Below are positions 10,739 through 21,590 of a stretch of DNA of 64,000 bases, piece after piece. Under the pieces are notes generated by a model. That model did no database searches. It saw nothing but the letters and a program-made list of their open reading frames with translations, and was not told the DNA's origin. This DNA is from Nematopogon swammerdamellus (lineage: Eukaryota > Arthropoda > Insecta > Lepidoptera > Adelidae): contig OX336359.1 in the NCBI GenBank assembly GCA_946902875.1, positions 186,001 through 250,000 on the forward strand, in the 5' to 3' direction. Made by a program: the position numbers and the translations under genes. The number at the start of each line of letters is the position of its first letter. The first letter of the stretch is position 1.

Positions 10739-11989
10739 CTAAGAACTAAAATTACTTTTTCTCCACTTGTGTCTGTACGGGTCCCAATAGAGACCCGTAT
10801 GCGTCATATTAGTCTGCTGACGCGGTGGATCAGGTGCGCGTAGAGTGGGCGCAGATTGCGTCCGCGGCACGGGCGTCGGCAGCGGCGCGGGCGTCGGCAG
10901 CGGCGCGGGCGTCGGCAGCGGCGCGGGCGTCGTCGGCGGCGGCGCGGGTTGCGTATCCTGAATGTGCAGGACGGCAGTTTTAGACAGCTCCGGCGCGGGC
11001 TCAGCATACTTATGGCGCGCGACCTCACGATGAAGGTCGCTATTGTAGCGCCGGAACACCACACCGGAGGGCCAAAACTCACTGCGAAGGAATGTCTTCA
11101 CCTTCTCGGCAGGAATGCACAGCTTGAAAGCGCAAAAGTTCGTGTCAGCCCAGTGAGAAGGAAGAGCCTCGACACTCTCAACTCGCTCACCCTTATCCTG
11201 GACGTGGCGGATGAGGTCCTCGATCTTCATGTCCTTTCGCAGGCGAGACACGTAGATGAGAGCCGTGCGGGGGAGCTGCCTTCAAACAGCTCTCTTCAGG
11301 GGGCGCAGATCCGCGCTTATTGCACCTCTTCCTTCTCTTCTTCCTGCTCTCGACGAGTACGAACCCGTCTTTGTCACGTGCAGCCTCCTGCCGACAGTCG
11401 GGACGCGGTTCCAAGCGCGGGGATACCATTGTTGTTTTCTCCACCGTTTTACTGATGCGCTTCGTCATAGATCCGCGTCGCCTTTTCGGACGAGTGGCAA
11501 CGGGGCGGGTGGGCGGACGAGCGGGAGGGGTGCACAGTGTAGAAGTCGAGGCATCAACAGCACCGTCAGCGCTTACGTAGCATACCGGCGTCGATGTGCA
11601 ATCGCTGGGTGACGACACTTGAGCACCTCGCCTGCGCATATTGATGTTACGCACACTCAGCGTTTCGTTCGGTGTCCCCACTTGCGGAATGCGATCAGGC
11701 TGCAGAGACGGGGTTATCGGCCGGAGTTTCTCAACTGCCTGTTTCAGCTGTTGAACTTCCGCGACGAGAGATGTTGGCCCCTGCGCCGCTGTCGCTCCAC
11801 AGTTTCCCTTCAGTTGAGCTATGTCCGCTTTTATGATCACCAAATCTTTCAGGAAGGCCGCAACGTCGACGTGGTCGAAGGACACAGGCGGCAACTTATT
11901 GAGGTCGTACGCCACGAACCTTGGCACGTCGTCCTGCGACGTCGTTCTTCGGGTCTGTCCTTCTATATAATAACGCTTGACTTGTCAAA
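10739..11989 (-). pseudogene. LINE ORF1-like protein with one frameshift
   Basis: The first frame (11989-11193) holds a leucine-rich coiled-coil-like stretch (LVAEVQQLKQAVEKL), then a basic, low-complexity linker. Near 11270, inside a run of C, the reading moves one frame and continues as ALIYVSRLRKDMKIEDL to FLRSEFWPSGVVFRRY (10739-11285). That is an RRM-like fold typical of CR1/L2-type ORF1 proteins. The C-terminus is Pro-rich with 18-bp DNA repeats and ends GLYWDPYRHKWRKSNFSS. In its family the protein would bind the element RNA. No N-terminal zinc/PHD finger remains. The frameshift and the missing 5' end make it inactive. Confidence 0.7.
10871..10948. repeat. 18-bp minisatellite inside ORF1
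   Basis: About four units of GGGCGTCGGCAGCGGCGC. On the minus strand they encode the repeated Pro-Thr-Pro-Ala-Pro-Leu tail of the ORF1 protein. Confidence 0.9.
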
Positions 11990-13290
11990 GCTTACGTGTA
12001 TCACATCATATCACATCAGGTACCTCCAAAGCGAAACTGCATTAAAATAATGCCTTGATAGGACAGTCTACATGGTTGCTATAGAGCTCTGGTATCGCGA
12101 GCTGAGTGGAAAGCTGAGAACAGGGAAGACGGCGGCATGGCAACGATATAATATTCATCCTGTTTGCTTAAGTAATAAATGCTACTGGAACTAATACCGG
12201 CTAGATACTGTGCCGCGTCGTACGTTCCTCCCTCCCTCCACTAGAGAAGTTCTTCGTAGAGTTATAAAGTGTGCAGAAATGCCGATAAACTTGGGCGTGG
12301 TGGCGGGCGCCACCACCCCTAAATTTAGGAAGGGACCTACAGTTTTACGTCGGTTCCTAATGGTGAAGCAGCAAGTGTAGTTGTGCACGTAATTTTTTCT
12401 GTCTGAAAAAACTTATTGGTGCATATCGGCAAGATTCGAACCTCGTACGCTGACATCACGTATGTAGAGGATGTGTTCTGTCTGGCCCGCACCCGCTGAC
12501 TCAATCACCCGTACCGGATTACATAACAACGTGGTGCCTCTATAGCTTCCCACGCTGTCGGTCTGTGCTCGCTCTCGCCTCCACTGACGGCGTTCAACAA
12601 AGAGTATGACGTCACTGAGGAGACGTCGCTCGCCATCAAACATTCATAAATCATCTCTCCGCCTCCTTCCCTCCCCCCCTCGCCGCCCGCCCGCGCCCCC
12701 CTCTATCGTGATTGAATCCTGTCCTCTGTGCTGTGAGTACGAGGAATGGCTTTAGCGAGACAACTCCAGCGTACAGTGACGCCTCCCTCCACGCGACCCG
12801 CACTGCTGACGGTGTGAGGTGAATTTAAATTTGACGAGACATTCGAGTATGAACGAGCTCTACCATTGTGTACTGCGGAACAGATATTTAATTTGTTAGC
12901 CAGTGCGCTGCGTTGCTAAAGAGCTTGTATTAGGATGTTCTAACTTCGCTGTGTACATCAGGCTACACATATTATGGTTCAAATTGTAGCATTAAAAGAA
13001 AAACTAAATAAATATTCTTTGTCTTTGTCTATAAAACTTTTAAAATTAAACTTACCTAACATTTTGACAACAGTAGCATGCCAGCACACGCATACTATGG
13101 CAACATGTATTGCGCAATTCTTATAAAAAAAAGGAGTCCGTATGAAGCCGTCAAACTTATTGCGTGAATATGATGTGTATGGAGTATGTTTGAACCACTA
13201 TACTACAAGTGAATAAGTTTGTGAGATTGTACATCATGTTAAATGAAGTGAGTAGCTCAAGTGGCAGTGGGCTGGGCACGTTAGCCGAAG
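11990..13290. other. No gene recognised
   Basis: 12410-12440 reads on the minus strand as GAGGTTCGAATCTTGCC, which resembles a tRNA B box, but no convincing A box or cloverleaf was found. A G+C-rich CT tract lies at 12660-12705. The rest is featureless. Confidence 0.5.
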
Positions 13291-13299
13291 AGGCGATGA

Positions 13300-13500
13300 C
13301 AGTTGGAGTAACCGTGCCCTACACTGGCGGCCTTGGACAGGTAAACGGAGTGTGGGAAGACCACCCGCCAGGTGGGACGACGATATCAAGTACGTCGTCG
13401 GCGGAAAGCAGTGGCTCCGTACCGCTGAAGACCGGGAGGACTGGAGTAGCATTGGAGAGGCGTATGTCCAGCAGTGAACGCTTACATGCTGACTGACTGA
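13300..13500 (+). mobile_element. RTE-type LINE 3' end
   Basis: 13355-13477 reads GRPPARWDDDIKYV, then KQWLRTAEDREDW and IGEAYVQQ to a stop. This is the usual C-terminus of RTE/BovB-like RT proteins. It ends in the short tail CTGACTGACTGACTG. A second copy lies at 56575-56775. 5'-truncated and inactive. Confidence 0.85.
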
Positions 13501-14275
13501 CTGCTGCTGTTGAATGAAGATATTGTAAGTAGAAGATTTTTTTTTGCGAAAAAATATTACAACTTCCGTAGCCCCTAGTGCTCCACCTTTAAATCTTCGA
13601 AGATTTTTGTCGATACATTTAAAGTACTTATAACATTTGATCTGCACATTAAGCCATAGTCCCGCAACTATATTAGATAATATGAAGCAGGAGGCTATAG
13701 AAGTTAGCATGTTTTCGAATTGTTTGAGGCACGTCAACTTTAAGGGTAGATTACACCCAGAAGGGCTAGAAATATAAAGTAAAAGTGTAATACATATTTG
13801 AAGTCGCCGAAAGAATATTTCATGTCGTACTGCCCACTGGTACTGCCCATTGGAATGCCCATATCTCAAATAGTTTAGCTGTTCGAAGCGTCACAAAGTA
13901 GGTACATAAAAAGTCTTAATTTTTTTTACTTGACCCCTTATTAACTCTTGACTAGGTACCATTAGTACCTCAACTTTATTGACCCATTGACAACTTGATA
14001 CTTCAAGTATCTTAAATATTCATATACTTTTTATTTTTGACAATACAATTATACTACATTGTAGTTTAATACACTAACATAATTATGTTGATACAAATTA
14101 CGCATCAAAGTTTGACAAAGGCTCTTTACACCTGATTCACTTAATTAATAAGTCTTTGTAGTCAGAACTCACAGCAAAATTGTTAATCTTGCTCTCAAGC
14201 TGTGTTTTAGATGGACTATGGGCGGTGTTATTATGTGGCTAGTCACTAAATACTTGTAAAAATATGTTTAAAAAA
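13501..14275. other. No gene recognised
   Basis: A+T-rich. The long minus frame over 13234-13869 is antisense to the RTE end in its second half and has no domain. Confidence 0.5.
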
Positions 14276-14400
14276 AATACCCTGCGAAGTTTCTTGTCGG
14301 TTTTTCTTCGTGGGTGTAATCGAACCGGATAGAACAAATTGTGACAAGTTCGAGCGCACTATAACTGCCATAAGAATGATCAATAAACAATACAATACAA
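14276..14400 (-). mobile_element. LINE/short-repeat terminal fragment
   Basis: ACCCTGCGAAGTTTCTTGTC, GGTTTTTCTTCGTGGGTGTA and ATGATCAATAAACAA recur in reverse at 47240-47325. Probably the 3' end of a LINE. Class uncertain. Confidence 0.6.
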
Positions 14401-14687
14401 TATACAAAAACTCAAAGACGTTCATCAAATTCACGTCTCGGTTGTGTTATTCTCTAGTAGTCCAGTATAGCCAGCAATCCGGTATGGCACCTACCTTCTC
14501 GGAGGTTATATTAGCTGGTCGGAGCATGTGCTTTGGCCCCTCCGAATCAGCCACCCATACAGGATCACATGAAAAAAAAAATCGGAATTTTTTTCTATTT
14601 CTATTAAAATACTCCGCACCACGCGGTCTCTATGTTTATACTTAGTTATATTTGTTATACGTATTTACGTTTCTTTTTGTGTTTATT

Positions 14688-14737
14688 TATTTATGGACAA
14701 ATTACTTCAACATGTTGAAGTAATTTGTTCATAAATA
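14688..14737. repeat. 50-bp near-perfect palindrome
   Basis: TATTTATGGACAAATTACTT mirrored around CAACATGTTG, with a single mismatched pair (14696/14729). No loop. Confidence 0.97.
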
Positions 14738-15249
14738 CCTACAAAAAAAAAAGAAAGTTGTTTTCGTAGGATGTTGTACTGTGTGTGTTGTATAGTAGAG
14801 CGGACGGACGGAGCACACCCCCGCCGACGCCGCGTCGCTTGAACTGAAAACTGCAAATGGCGACTAGGCGATGAAGAAAATGAATAATTCTCATAACTTA
14901 CACCGTCGTCGTCGCCTCCGTTTCTTGAACTCCTGCACCGGCGGCGGGGGCGGAGCGGGGCGGAGCGGGGGCGGGGAGGAGGCGGAATCTTAATCGAAGT
15001 TCAAACGTGGAAGTTCTCGGTGCCACTTCCGCTTCCGTCTCCGCCACCCGCGTCACTCCGGTCGCCAACTACCACTTATAATTTCATAGAGCGAACGACA
15101 CCGCGCCGCGCCTCACCACCGTTATTACAATAAAACAGGACTGTGGAAAAACAAAGAAAACAAGGCGTACCACACCACCGCACTAGATGAGGCAAAGCCT
15201 GATGAAATATGTTACGTGTCGCTAAACAAGTGTGCGTGCCTTCACATGC
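14738..15249. other. No gene recognised; G+C-rich patch
   Basis: 14936-14985 is a GGCGGGG/GGAGCGGGGC tract. Otherwise nothing recognisable. Confidence 0.5.
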
Positions 15250-15400
15250 AGTTGCCATCAGGAATACACATTCAATCTGCAAAGCTGCTGGCATGGCACC
15301 TAACCGAGCGTGGTTTCGCGAGGAGAGGTGATTTTGGCTCTGTCCACAGCACCATTGGTCTCTCGGCACAGCCACCCATGCTGGTTTACATAAAAAAAAA
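15250..15400 (+). mobile_element. LINE 3'-end fragment (second family)
   Basis: GCTGGCATGGCACCTAACC, GGTTTCGCGAGGAGAGGTGA and GGTTTACATAAAAAAAAA. Closely matches the end of 15640-15876. Truncated and non-coding. Confidence 0.75.
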
Positions 15401-15639
15401 TTCAATGATCGCATTAAAAGCTGTCTCATTTTGTGAATGCGCTAATAGTCCTCGCTTGCGTATTGGCAGAGCTTAGACGATAAGGTGAGCTATACAACAC
15501 AAGCATCAGTCATCAAGAGTCAGAACTCAGCTTTTAAGCAGATTCGGTCCGTGACAGGTTTTTGCGGGAGTAATGTTTAAGAAAGTCCGATCTACTGTAG
15601 ATAACGGTTCCACACAATATTAAGTTCTCTAAATCGTTT

Positions 15640-15876
15640 CTTTGTCGCACCGCTAGAGTGTGGAACTGTCTTCCGGCGAGTGTATTTCCTGAATCCTTTG
15701 ACCTGGGTGTCTTCAAGCGTTCGTATTAACAGGCTAGACAGCCTAGCAACAGTCCGCAAATCTGCTGGTATGGCACCTAACTGAGCGTGGTTTCGCGAGG
15801 AGAGGTGATTTTGGCTCTGTCGACTGCACCATTGGTCTCTCGGCACAGCTACACATGCTGGTTTACATAAAAAAAA
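15640..15876 (+). mobile_element. LINE 3' end with the last RT residues (second family)
   Basis: Translates as ARVWNCLPASVFPESFDLGV, then FKRS. After a one-base frameshift it continues INRLDSLATVRKSAGMAPN to a stop, which is a LINE RT C-terminus. A non-coding 3' UTR ending in an A-run follows. Lies in the same orientation as the fragment at 15250-15400, some 240 bp away. Confidence 0.8.
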
Positions 15877-16249
15877 GTGCATAGCTCGCCTCAGCTTAGT
15901 AAGTCTATGTAGGTAGGCGTGTGTCGATGCATGCTGCGTGGAAGGGAAATGTTCTGTCTAAGTGTACTCTATGCAAATGTAGATATTTGTTGAACTGAGT
16001 CAACACAAACAAAAGTAAAGATGTTTGCGAGACGACTAGCGAGCGGGAGCGCTCGCTAGTGCGCACGCGCGTGTGTGTGAGTATTCTCTCTTCGATGGCT
16101 AATACAGATAGAGCCCGCACCAGGCCTTCGTCACTCGCTCAAGGTCGCGAGTTAAATGCCTACCGCTTGCCGTAGCGGCTAATCTACAATTAACAGTGGG
16201 CTGCCGCTATCTAGCGAGACCGGGCGCGTGGCGCTTTCGAATTTAGAAA
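15877..16249. other. No gene recognised; upstream flank of the THAP-like exon
   Basis: Contains a GAGCGGGAGCGCTCGC inverted motif (16040-16058) and CTACCGCTTGCCGTAG near 16160. It may be the 5' region of the element or gene carrying the THAP-like exon. No promoter was defined. Confidence 0.4.
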
Positions 16250-16348
16250 ATGTCGAAATCCCGTAAATATTGTGCAGTGGACGGGTGCAAAAGTCAACAG
16301 ACAAATGAAAACTTGTCTTTTTTTTTCATTGCCGAGAGACGAAGAAAG
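16250..16348 (+). pseudogene. THAP-type zinc-finger first exon, frameshifted
   Basis: ATG opens MSKSRKYCAVDGCKSQQTNE, then NLSFF. This is the start of a THAP domain (Cys-X4-Cys followed by a Ser-Phe-Phe strand). The next residues expected in THAP proteins, LPRDEER, are encoded one frame over. The T-run at 16318-16326 has nine T where eight would keep the frame. A good donor, AAAG/GTAAGTATT, follows at 16349. THAP domains bind DNA in P-element-like transposases and in cellular regulators. No second exon was recognised downstream. It is a decayed gene or transposon exon, or a homopolymer error in the assembly. Confidence 0.6.
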
Positions 16349-16850
16349 GTAAGTATTTTGTTTAGTAGCATTTTGATTTATTTCTAGTAATTTATTTATT
16401 CATATAGTAGGAGGTCATTGATTTAAAATGATATTATTATATTGCCAATAACATTAGTTAGATAACGCCGAACAGCGTGGTGTGTATGGCCTAATTCGTA
16501 TAAGGATAATAGGTACATTGTAGATGATCATTGATAATTAAATTTATTGATCAAACAAAACTATCACTGGAAGGTTGCACGCAATGCACGCTTCGATGTG
16601 AGAAACTAATTGTGACGCTAACGCATGCATGAATTTGTTCGCATGAATTTGCCGTAGCTAAATATCATATCGTTGGTAGCTAGAACGATAAAAGTTGGTA
16701 GGTATCATCTTCATTTTATTCCTCACAATAAGACAGCACAAAGACACAGCCCTTAACGCGCTGAACGACGCGCTTGCGAGATAGAGTTACACGACAGAAA
16801 GAGAAGCGAAATGTAGGCGGTTATCGTGGTTAGGCATGCAGCTCTGTGCG
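16349..16850. other. No gene recognised
   Basis: A+T-rich. No downstream THAP exon with the remaining Cys-X2-His motif was seen. Confidence 0.5.
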
Positions 16851-17700
16851 AGTTTCAAAGTTTCAAAGTTTATTTATTCAAAATAAAACACATTACAATA
16901 CAGAGATACAAAAAAACTGACGAATACAATACAATACAATACATACAAGACATACAAAATAGAAATGTATACAGTAATTTACCTACCCTGTATTTTCTCC
17001 TATCACCTAAACTAGCCCTGAGGCTGTATCGTAGGTAGACAGTAAGTACATACTTCATTATATTTTTATGTAGGGTTTCTCGTGATTTGTAGCTTTTAAT
17101 TTAATTTATTTTTAATTTTTTATTAATGTGTGGGTGTGTGTGTGTGAGAGGGTGTGTGTGTGTGTGAGAGGGTGTGAGGGTGCGTGTGTGTGTGTGTTTG
17201 TGTGTGTGCACGTGTGACTGCATGCTAAGTTTCGCCACTATCCTGTAACGTGTAGGAGGTCTTCAGTTGTTTCATAATCCTTATCTAAAAGCCACTCTTT
17301 TATTGTTTTTGCTAGAGCGGGTAGTCGTAAGAGTACGATTTTGTATACTTTGTCTGCTTTGTTATATATTAGAGGTGCCAGAAACTGCCTGAAACGTTGT
17401 GCGAATGAGGTGGTGCAACGAGGGACTAACAGCTGATGTGCCTGCCTGGTGGTGCGTACTGTTGCTCGTTGCGAGAAGTTTTCTTCCTGAGAAATTCTAT
17501 GGATCCATTTTAGAATTCTCTGTACGTACAGCTGGCGAACACTCAATACCTCAGCTTCAATAAGTAGCGCGTGTGTGCTGTGTCGGAAATTTTTCTTAAA
17601 GATTACTTTTAAGATGGCTTTTAAGATGGCTCGCTGTGATCGCTCAACTTGTAGTACATGAGTCAATTTGTACTTTATCGCGTCGTCGCAGAGTAGCTAT
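16851..17700 (-). mobile_element. LINE 3' portion (RT C-terminus + 3' UTR)
   Basis: 17238-17690 encodes the RT C-terminal region on the minus strand: KYKLTHVLQVERSQRAILKA, then VLSVRQLYVQRIL, CTTSFAQRF and a TTEDLL end. This kind of tail follows the thumb in lepidopteran CR1/L2-like and jockey-like LINEs. A stop upstream near 17700 marks the 5' truncation. The 3' UTR has a GT-rich tract (17125-17215). It ends in AATAAATAAACTTTGAAACT with AACTTTGA direct repeats. Inactive. Confidence 0.75.
17125..17215. repeat. GT-rich simple repeat
   Basis: (GT)n runs interrupted by GAGAGGGTGTG, within the 3' UTR of the LINE fragment. Confidence 0.9.
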
Positions 17701-17989
17701 TTCTTTGTGAGTGTTTGTACAGAGCAGCTTCTGTACGGAGTACTCTTTTCTATTCTGTGCCCGCACGCTCCGGTGGGACGGCGTACGTATTCGCATAAGG
17801 AATATCTCGTCTCTACTGGATATAATGAAATACAACCTCAAAAACGGCTCATTTACGTGTCATGTCATCATCATCATCACGAGTGTCATCAGCTGTTGTC
17901 TGTTCACTCCTGGAAATAGACATCTCCCTGGGTGAGCCGCCACACGCAAATACAATAAATATGTTTATGGTAAATGTGGTAATCGGTGT

Positions 17990-18449
17990 TTTTATGGAAA
18001 CTGACACCACATCACCTACAACATACGTGATGTCAGCCTATACCACCGGGTGAACTAGGTGCCATGTCAGTGCTTCCCTTCATTTCGCGCCGACTACACT
18101 GAACTGGACGGAAACCACTAACTATTTACATAGCCGTTTCGACCGACGACGTGTCGCTCAGTGCGGTGGTACCAACCGGGTCTGGATAAACCCTACCACC
18201 TAGAAAGGTAAGAAGGGAAGAGACCTACAGTTTAACGTGGAATTCGAACCACGGTCAGCCTCCAACGGTCGAGCGGTCACCCATCCAAGAACTGACCGCA
18301 CTCAGCGTTGCTTAACAACGGTCGACTGACCGCACCACTGAGCTGTTGAGGCTGACGATTTTCCTTATCCCTTAGTCAACTTTTACGACATGCGATGGGG
18401 AGAGATGCAGTGGGGCTATTGTTTTTAAGTACCAACCACACACGGTACA
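17990..18449 (-). mobile_element. SINE, long form (near full length)
   Basis: On the minus strand it keeps the GTACCGTGTG-type start, an A-box-like segment (CAGCTCAGTGG) and the 5S-like segment (AAGCAACGCTGAGTGCGGTC). It also keeps a diverged B-box region and the GTGTCAGTTTCCAT end. Short deletions near 18010 and 18175. Confidence 0.88.
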
Positions 18450-18723
18450 AACGATTCTTTACAAAGCAGAATGCAGCTGCGACAAGCGGCGATCAGGAGA
18501 GCCAACATCGAATAGTGATTCAGTCTGCGCGAGTGAAACATTGTATAACTTATTTCTTCACGAGGAGGGTTTGGTTGGCGCTTCTGCACAGTATGTAGGT
18601 GCTCTCCTTCTGTTCGCACGTGTTCAGGTTTTGAAATCTTAGAAATGTATTTTAAGGTAATTGCATTGCAACAGGCAGATTGTTACACAATGCAATGCAT
18701 AACAGTCACCTCGTTCAGAAAGA

Positions 18724-18960
18724 AGATAGATAGATAGAAAATACTTTATTGCTCCAATAATAACAGTAATAGTACATTAGAAAATTTACATAAGGTGCAA
18801 AGGCGGACTTATCCCTTACAGAGATTTCTTAACCTTAACCTTTGAATGTTAGAGATTTGATTAATATAGTGGAATGTAAGTAGCTAGTAGCAAAGAGTTG
18901 AGCGTGAGAATTGAACCGAAAGAAAGAACCGAAAGGCATTTTAGCAATGTTAATTTACTA
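18724..18960 (-). mobile_element. LINE 3'-end fragment with (TATC)n tail
   Basis: GATAGATAGATAGAAAATAC followed by TTTATTGCTCC, then GGCGGACTTATCCCTTACAG. On the minus strand this reads as a LINE 3' UTR with AATAAAG and a TATC tail. The inner boundary is approximate. Confidence 0.55.
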
Positions 18961-19124
18961 ACATTTTAGTTAATTTACATTTCTTCGTTGTGTTTTCCTT
19001 CACCGTGGTGACGGAGAGGATGCAGCAATCTATAGTTGAAAAGTTCTATAAATCTCAATAGATTTCCAGCGGCACGTTCCGTTCTCTTGCACAGATGAAT
19101 GCTCACACTAAATGCTTACGAGGA

Positions 19125-19235
19125 CGACGCCTCCGTTGTGCTGTAATTTACCAAAGTTCTCGCAGCACAAAAAGATGACTCTGCTTACCCCGATTGTTGG
19201 GATTCAGCGTGTGTTATATGTATGTACAGATCGTT
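19125..19235. repeat. Interspersed repeat with conserved hairpin, copy 2
   Basis: TTGTGCTGTAATTTACCAAA with GTTCTCGCAGCACAA, then ACCCCGATTGTTGGGATTC and TGTATGTAC. Same module and order as the right half of 3743-3935. Confidence 0.65.
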
Positions 19236-20316
19236 CACAGTTATTTTACATCTGACACACGTCATTGTATCTTCCGCTAGGTTGGCACCATTTGCTGTCA
19301 CTAGTACTACGGTCCTAAAAAGGGTTACTTGCTTTTATTATTTTACCCGTTGTAGTGGAAATTATGTATAAGTACCTGTTGTACTTGTAGTGATAAGTCC
19401 ACCTTTGCGCACTCCTGCATTTCTTGTTTCTTGTCGTTTATTGTTCCTACAATATGTGTGCAATATAGAGTTTCTATTGTGTTCTACTCTAAAAGTATAT
19501 TCAAATATTTCGTACAGTACGAACTAATTATGGCAACACAGAGCTCAGGTTAGCCAACTTGATGGCTAGAGGTAAAATAACTGTGAACGGTCTATATGTA
19601 TGAGGCCTCCGTGTCGACGTATATTGTTTTAACATTGTGCTCGTTATGAAGAATAAACAATTGCAATATAGAGTGAACTGCTGCGTAGCCAAACCGCACA
19701 GAGAGGAGAGCGCTCTCCATACAGACAAAGTAGCCGTAGTAGATAGAGAGCCGTTCTCGATACAACACCAGAGCGAGGTTAATCACATGATTTCAGAGTG
19801 AGAGAGAGAGCAATGCGGTGTTGGCTCGGCAGCAGCTGAAAAACAACGTGAAACGTCGTAATTATCCTCCGCCGAGCCCGAGGAGACGCCGTCGTTAAGC
19901 CGAAACTCGTTGTGTTATTATGTAATTATACAAAAATCTCAGCAGCTGTGTGTATACACACACACACCGTACGAGTACCGCGAACATCGCTCGCTCACAA
20001 GTGCCCGCCGCACGCATTCACAAGCAACCTCTTCTCTCTACTCATTGTAAGTGTTAATACCAACGTATGTCTGCCTGTAACTAATTAACTCGAAAACGGC
20101 TGTACCAGTATACATGTGATTTTCACTAATATAATCTGGTATATCTCGGGATGGTTACAATACACAGGTCATGTTTCCTCACGCACGATGCATGTTTTCC
20201 AAGGGGATGAGTAATAAACGAAATAATCCCGTGAGTAGTCGAGAAACCTATTTTCTCGACTACGATGCTAAGTAAATCAAGGTAGCCACGCTGGCTTAAT
20301 CAATTTTTTTTTTATA
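19236..20316. other. No gene recognised
   Basis: Ordinary A+T-rich intron sequence. Frames at 19528-19786 are short and unrecognised. Confidence 0.5.
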
Positions 20317-20432
20317 GAAAAACGCGACACCGTGTCACCGTGTGCCATCGAGTCACCCATAAGTGGCCTACGACGCCCATAGACATTCAGTCGCACGCGG
20401 TTGCAGCGAATGCCATGCCGGCCTGACAAGTG
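20317..20432 (-). mobile_element. LINE 3'-end fragment (jockey/CR1-like family)
   Basis: Reverse complement of the family end: CACCCATAAGTGGCCTACGA, CGCCCATAGACATTCAGTCG and GCATGCCGGCCTGACA-like remnants. Diverged. Confidence 0.65.
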
Positions 20433-21574
20433 CGCTTCTCTTGAAGTACCATATTAGAGATGTTTAAAAATAATGAACCAACGCTCAATATTTACTTATT
20501 TCCTTCTAAGTTCTACTTACTTAACTAAGTTTTAGTTACACTTAATAAGCAAGAATTTTCAGAACAATATGCCCCTCAAATATAATATTCCAAGAGCTGG
20601 CTGATGGATCATATTGTAGCATAAGGTGTCTAACAACGGATTTAATTATGTTCGCTTAGGCTTCGCTTTACCTCTGTTGCACATAATCGTATCCGAAAAC
20701 ATTAGGTACGATAATAATTTATTGTCTTATTGTTCCATCGGCATCGCGTGTCGTCGCGTCGCGTCGCACTTCTAACCTGCCGCGTGTGCTCTGTGGGAAT
20801 CTGTGCGACTTGTGTAGGTGCGGGCGGGTGCGAGCGGGTTATGATATTAATTCAAGTTATAATTACAGGCTATTTGTACAATAAACACGTTCCCCGCTCG
20901 ACGTCTGGCGAGGCGCAGCACACGCCACGCCACCCCACGCCACCACACGCCACCACACGCCACGCCACGTCCTAACACGTCACCGCGAGTAGTGTAGCTT
21001 TATTCCAAGTAAATACAAAGGAAACTGAAGAGCATGTTCAAAACATTGCGATTCTGGAAGAGGCGACAGGTGTGTGTCACAAGCATGCCCTTGAAAATCT
21101 CTTGTATCTGCTTGCATTCGATTGTAAAGCAGTATAAGTTGGTTATGTATGCACTTCAAGTTTAGTATGTCTAAAAATAATATCTAATGTAGAATTTGTG
21201 AGCGGGTTTAACTCACGGTTACGATTACTTCGAACACTACACTACGCTGCTGTGTCATCTATGGGTGACATCCAATCCACAGAGCATATGAGTTAGTTAG
21301 AGGGGCAAAAGTGTGGCAGTCGGCGCGCTACGAGCGTAAGTACCGGTTGACTTACGGGTTGGCTCAGTGCAGACGTTAGGCTGCTGTAGAAACATGTCTG
21401 AGTAGACTACTTTTATCGTAGTACGAAATAAAGTGTCGGAAGTAAATTAATGGTCATCGTTTCAGTATAAATTTAGTAGTGCGGCCGTTCTATAACCCTT
21501 CCAGGTGCTCCTTATTCCGTGGTGACATCTGTTTTCAGAACAGGAGTTACAAGGATTTCTTACGCAGATTGCGG
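20433..21574. other. No gene recognised; CACGC pentamer repeat
   Basis: 20914-20972 is a run of (CCACG/CCACA)n pentamers. The rest has no recognisable content. Confidence 0.5.
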
Positions 21575-21590
21575 AGTGTTACGCCAGGCC

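Larger units (their letters stand above)
10660..11990 (-). mobile_element. ORF1-only (HAL1-like) non-LTR element, 5'-truncated
   Basis: An ORF1-like frame is followed after only about 80 bp by AATAAA and a (TAAA)n tail (10660-10687), with no endonuclease or RT between. The 3' end therefore looks like a genuine LINE end attached to ORF1. The 5' side is cut at about 11990, where an in-frame TGA stands just before the readable protein. No target-site duplication was identified. Confidence 0.7.

Noticed and set aside
12410..12440. tRNA B-box-like GAGGTTCGAATCTTGCC
   Set aside because: No matching A box at proper distance, no acceptor stem and no second copy. Could be chance or an old SINE relic.
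13234..13869. 211-codon minus-strand open frame
   Set aside because: Half of it is antisense to the RTE 3' end and the other half is A+T-rich. There is no domain, splice signal or homologous copy.
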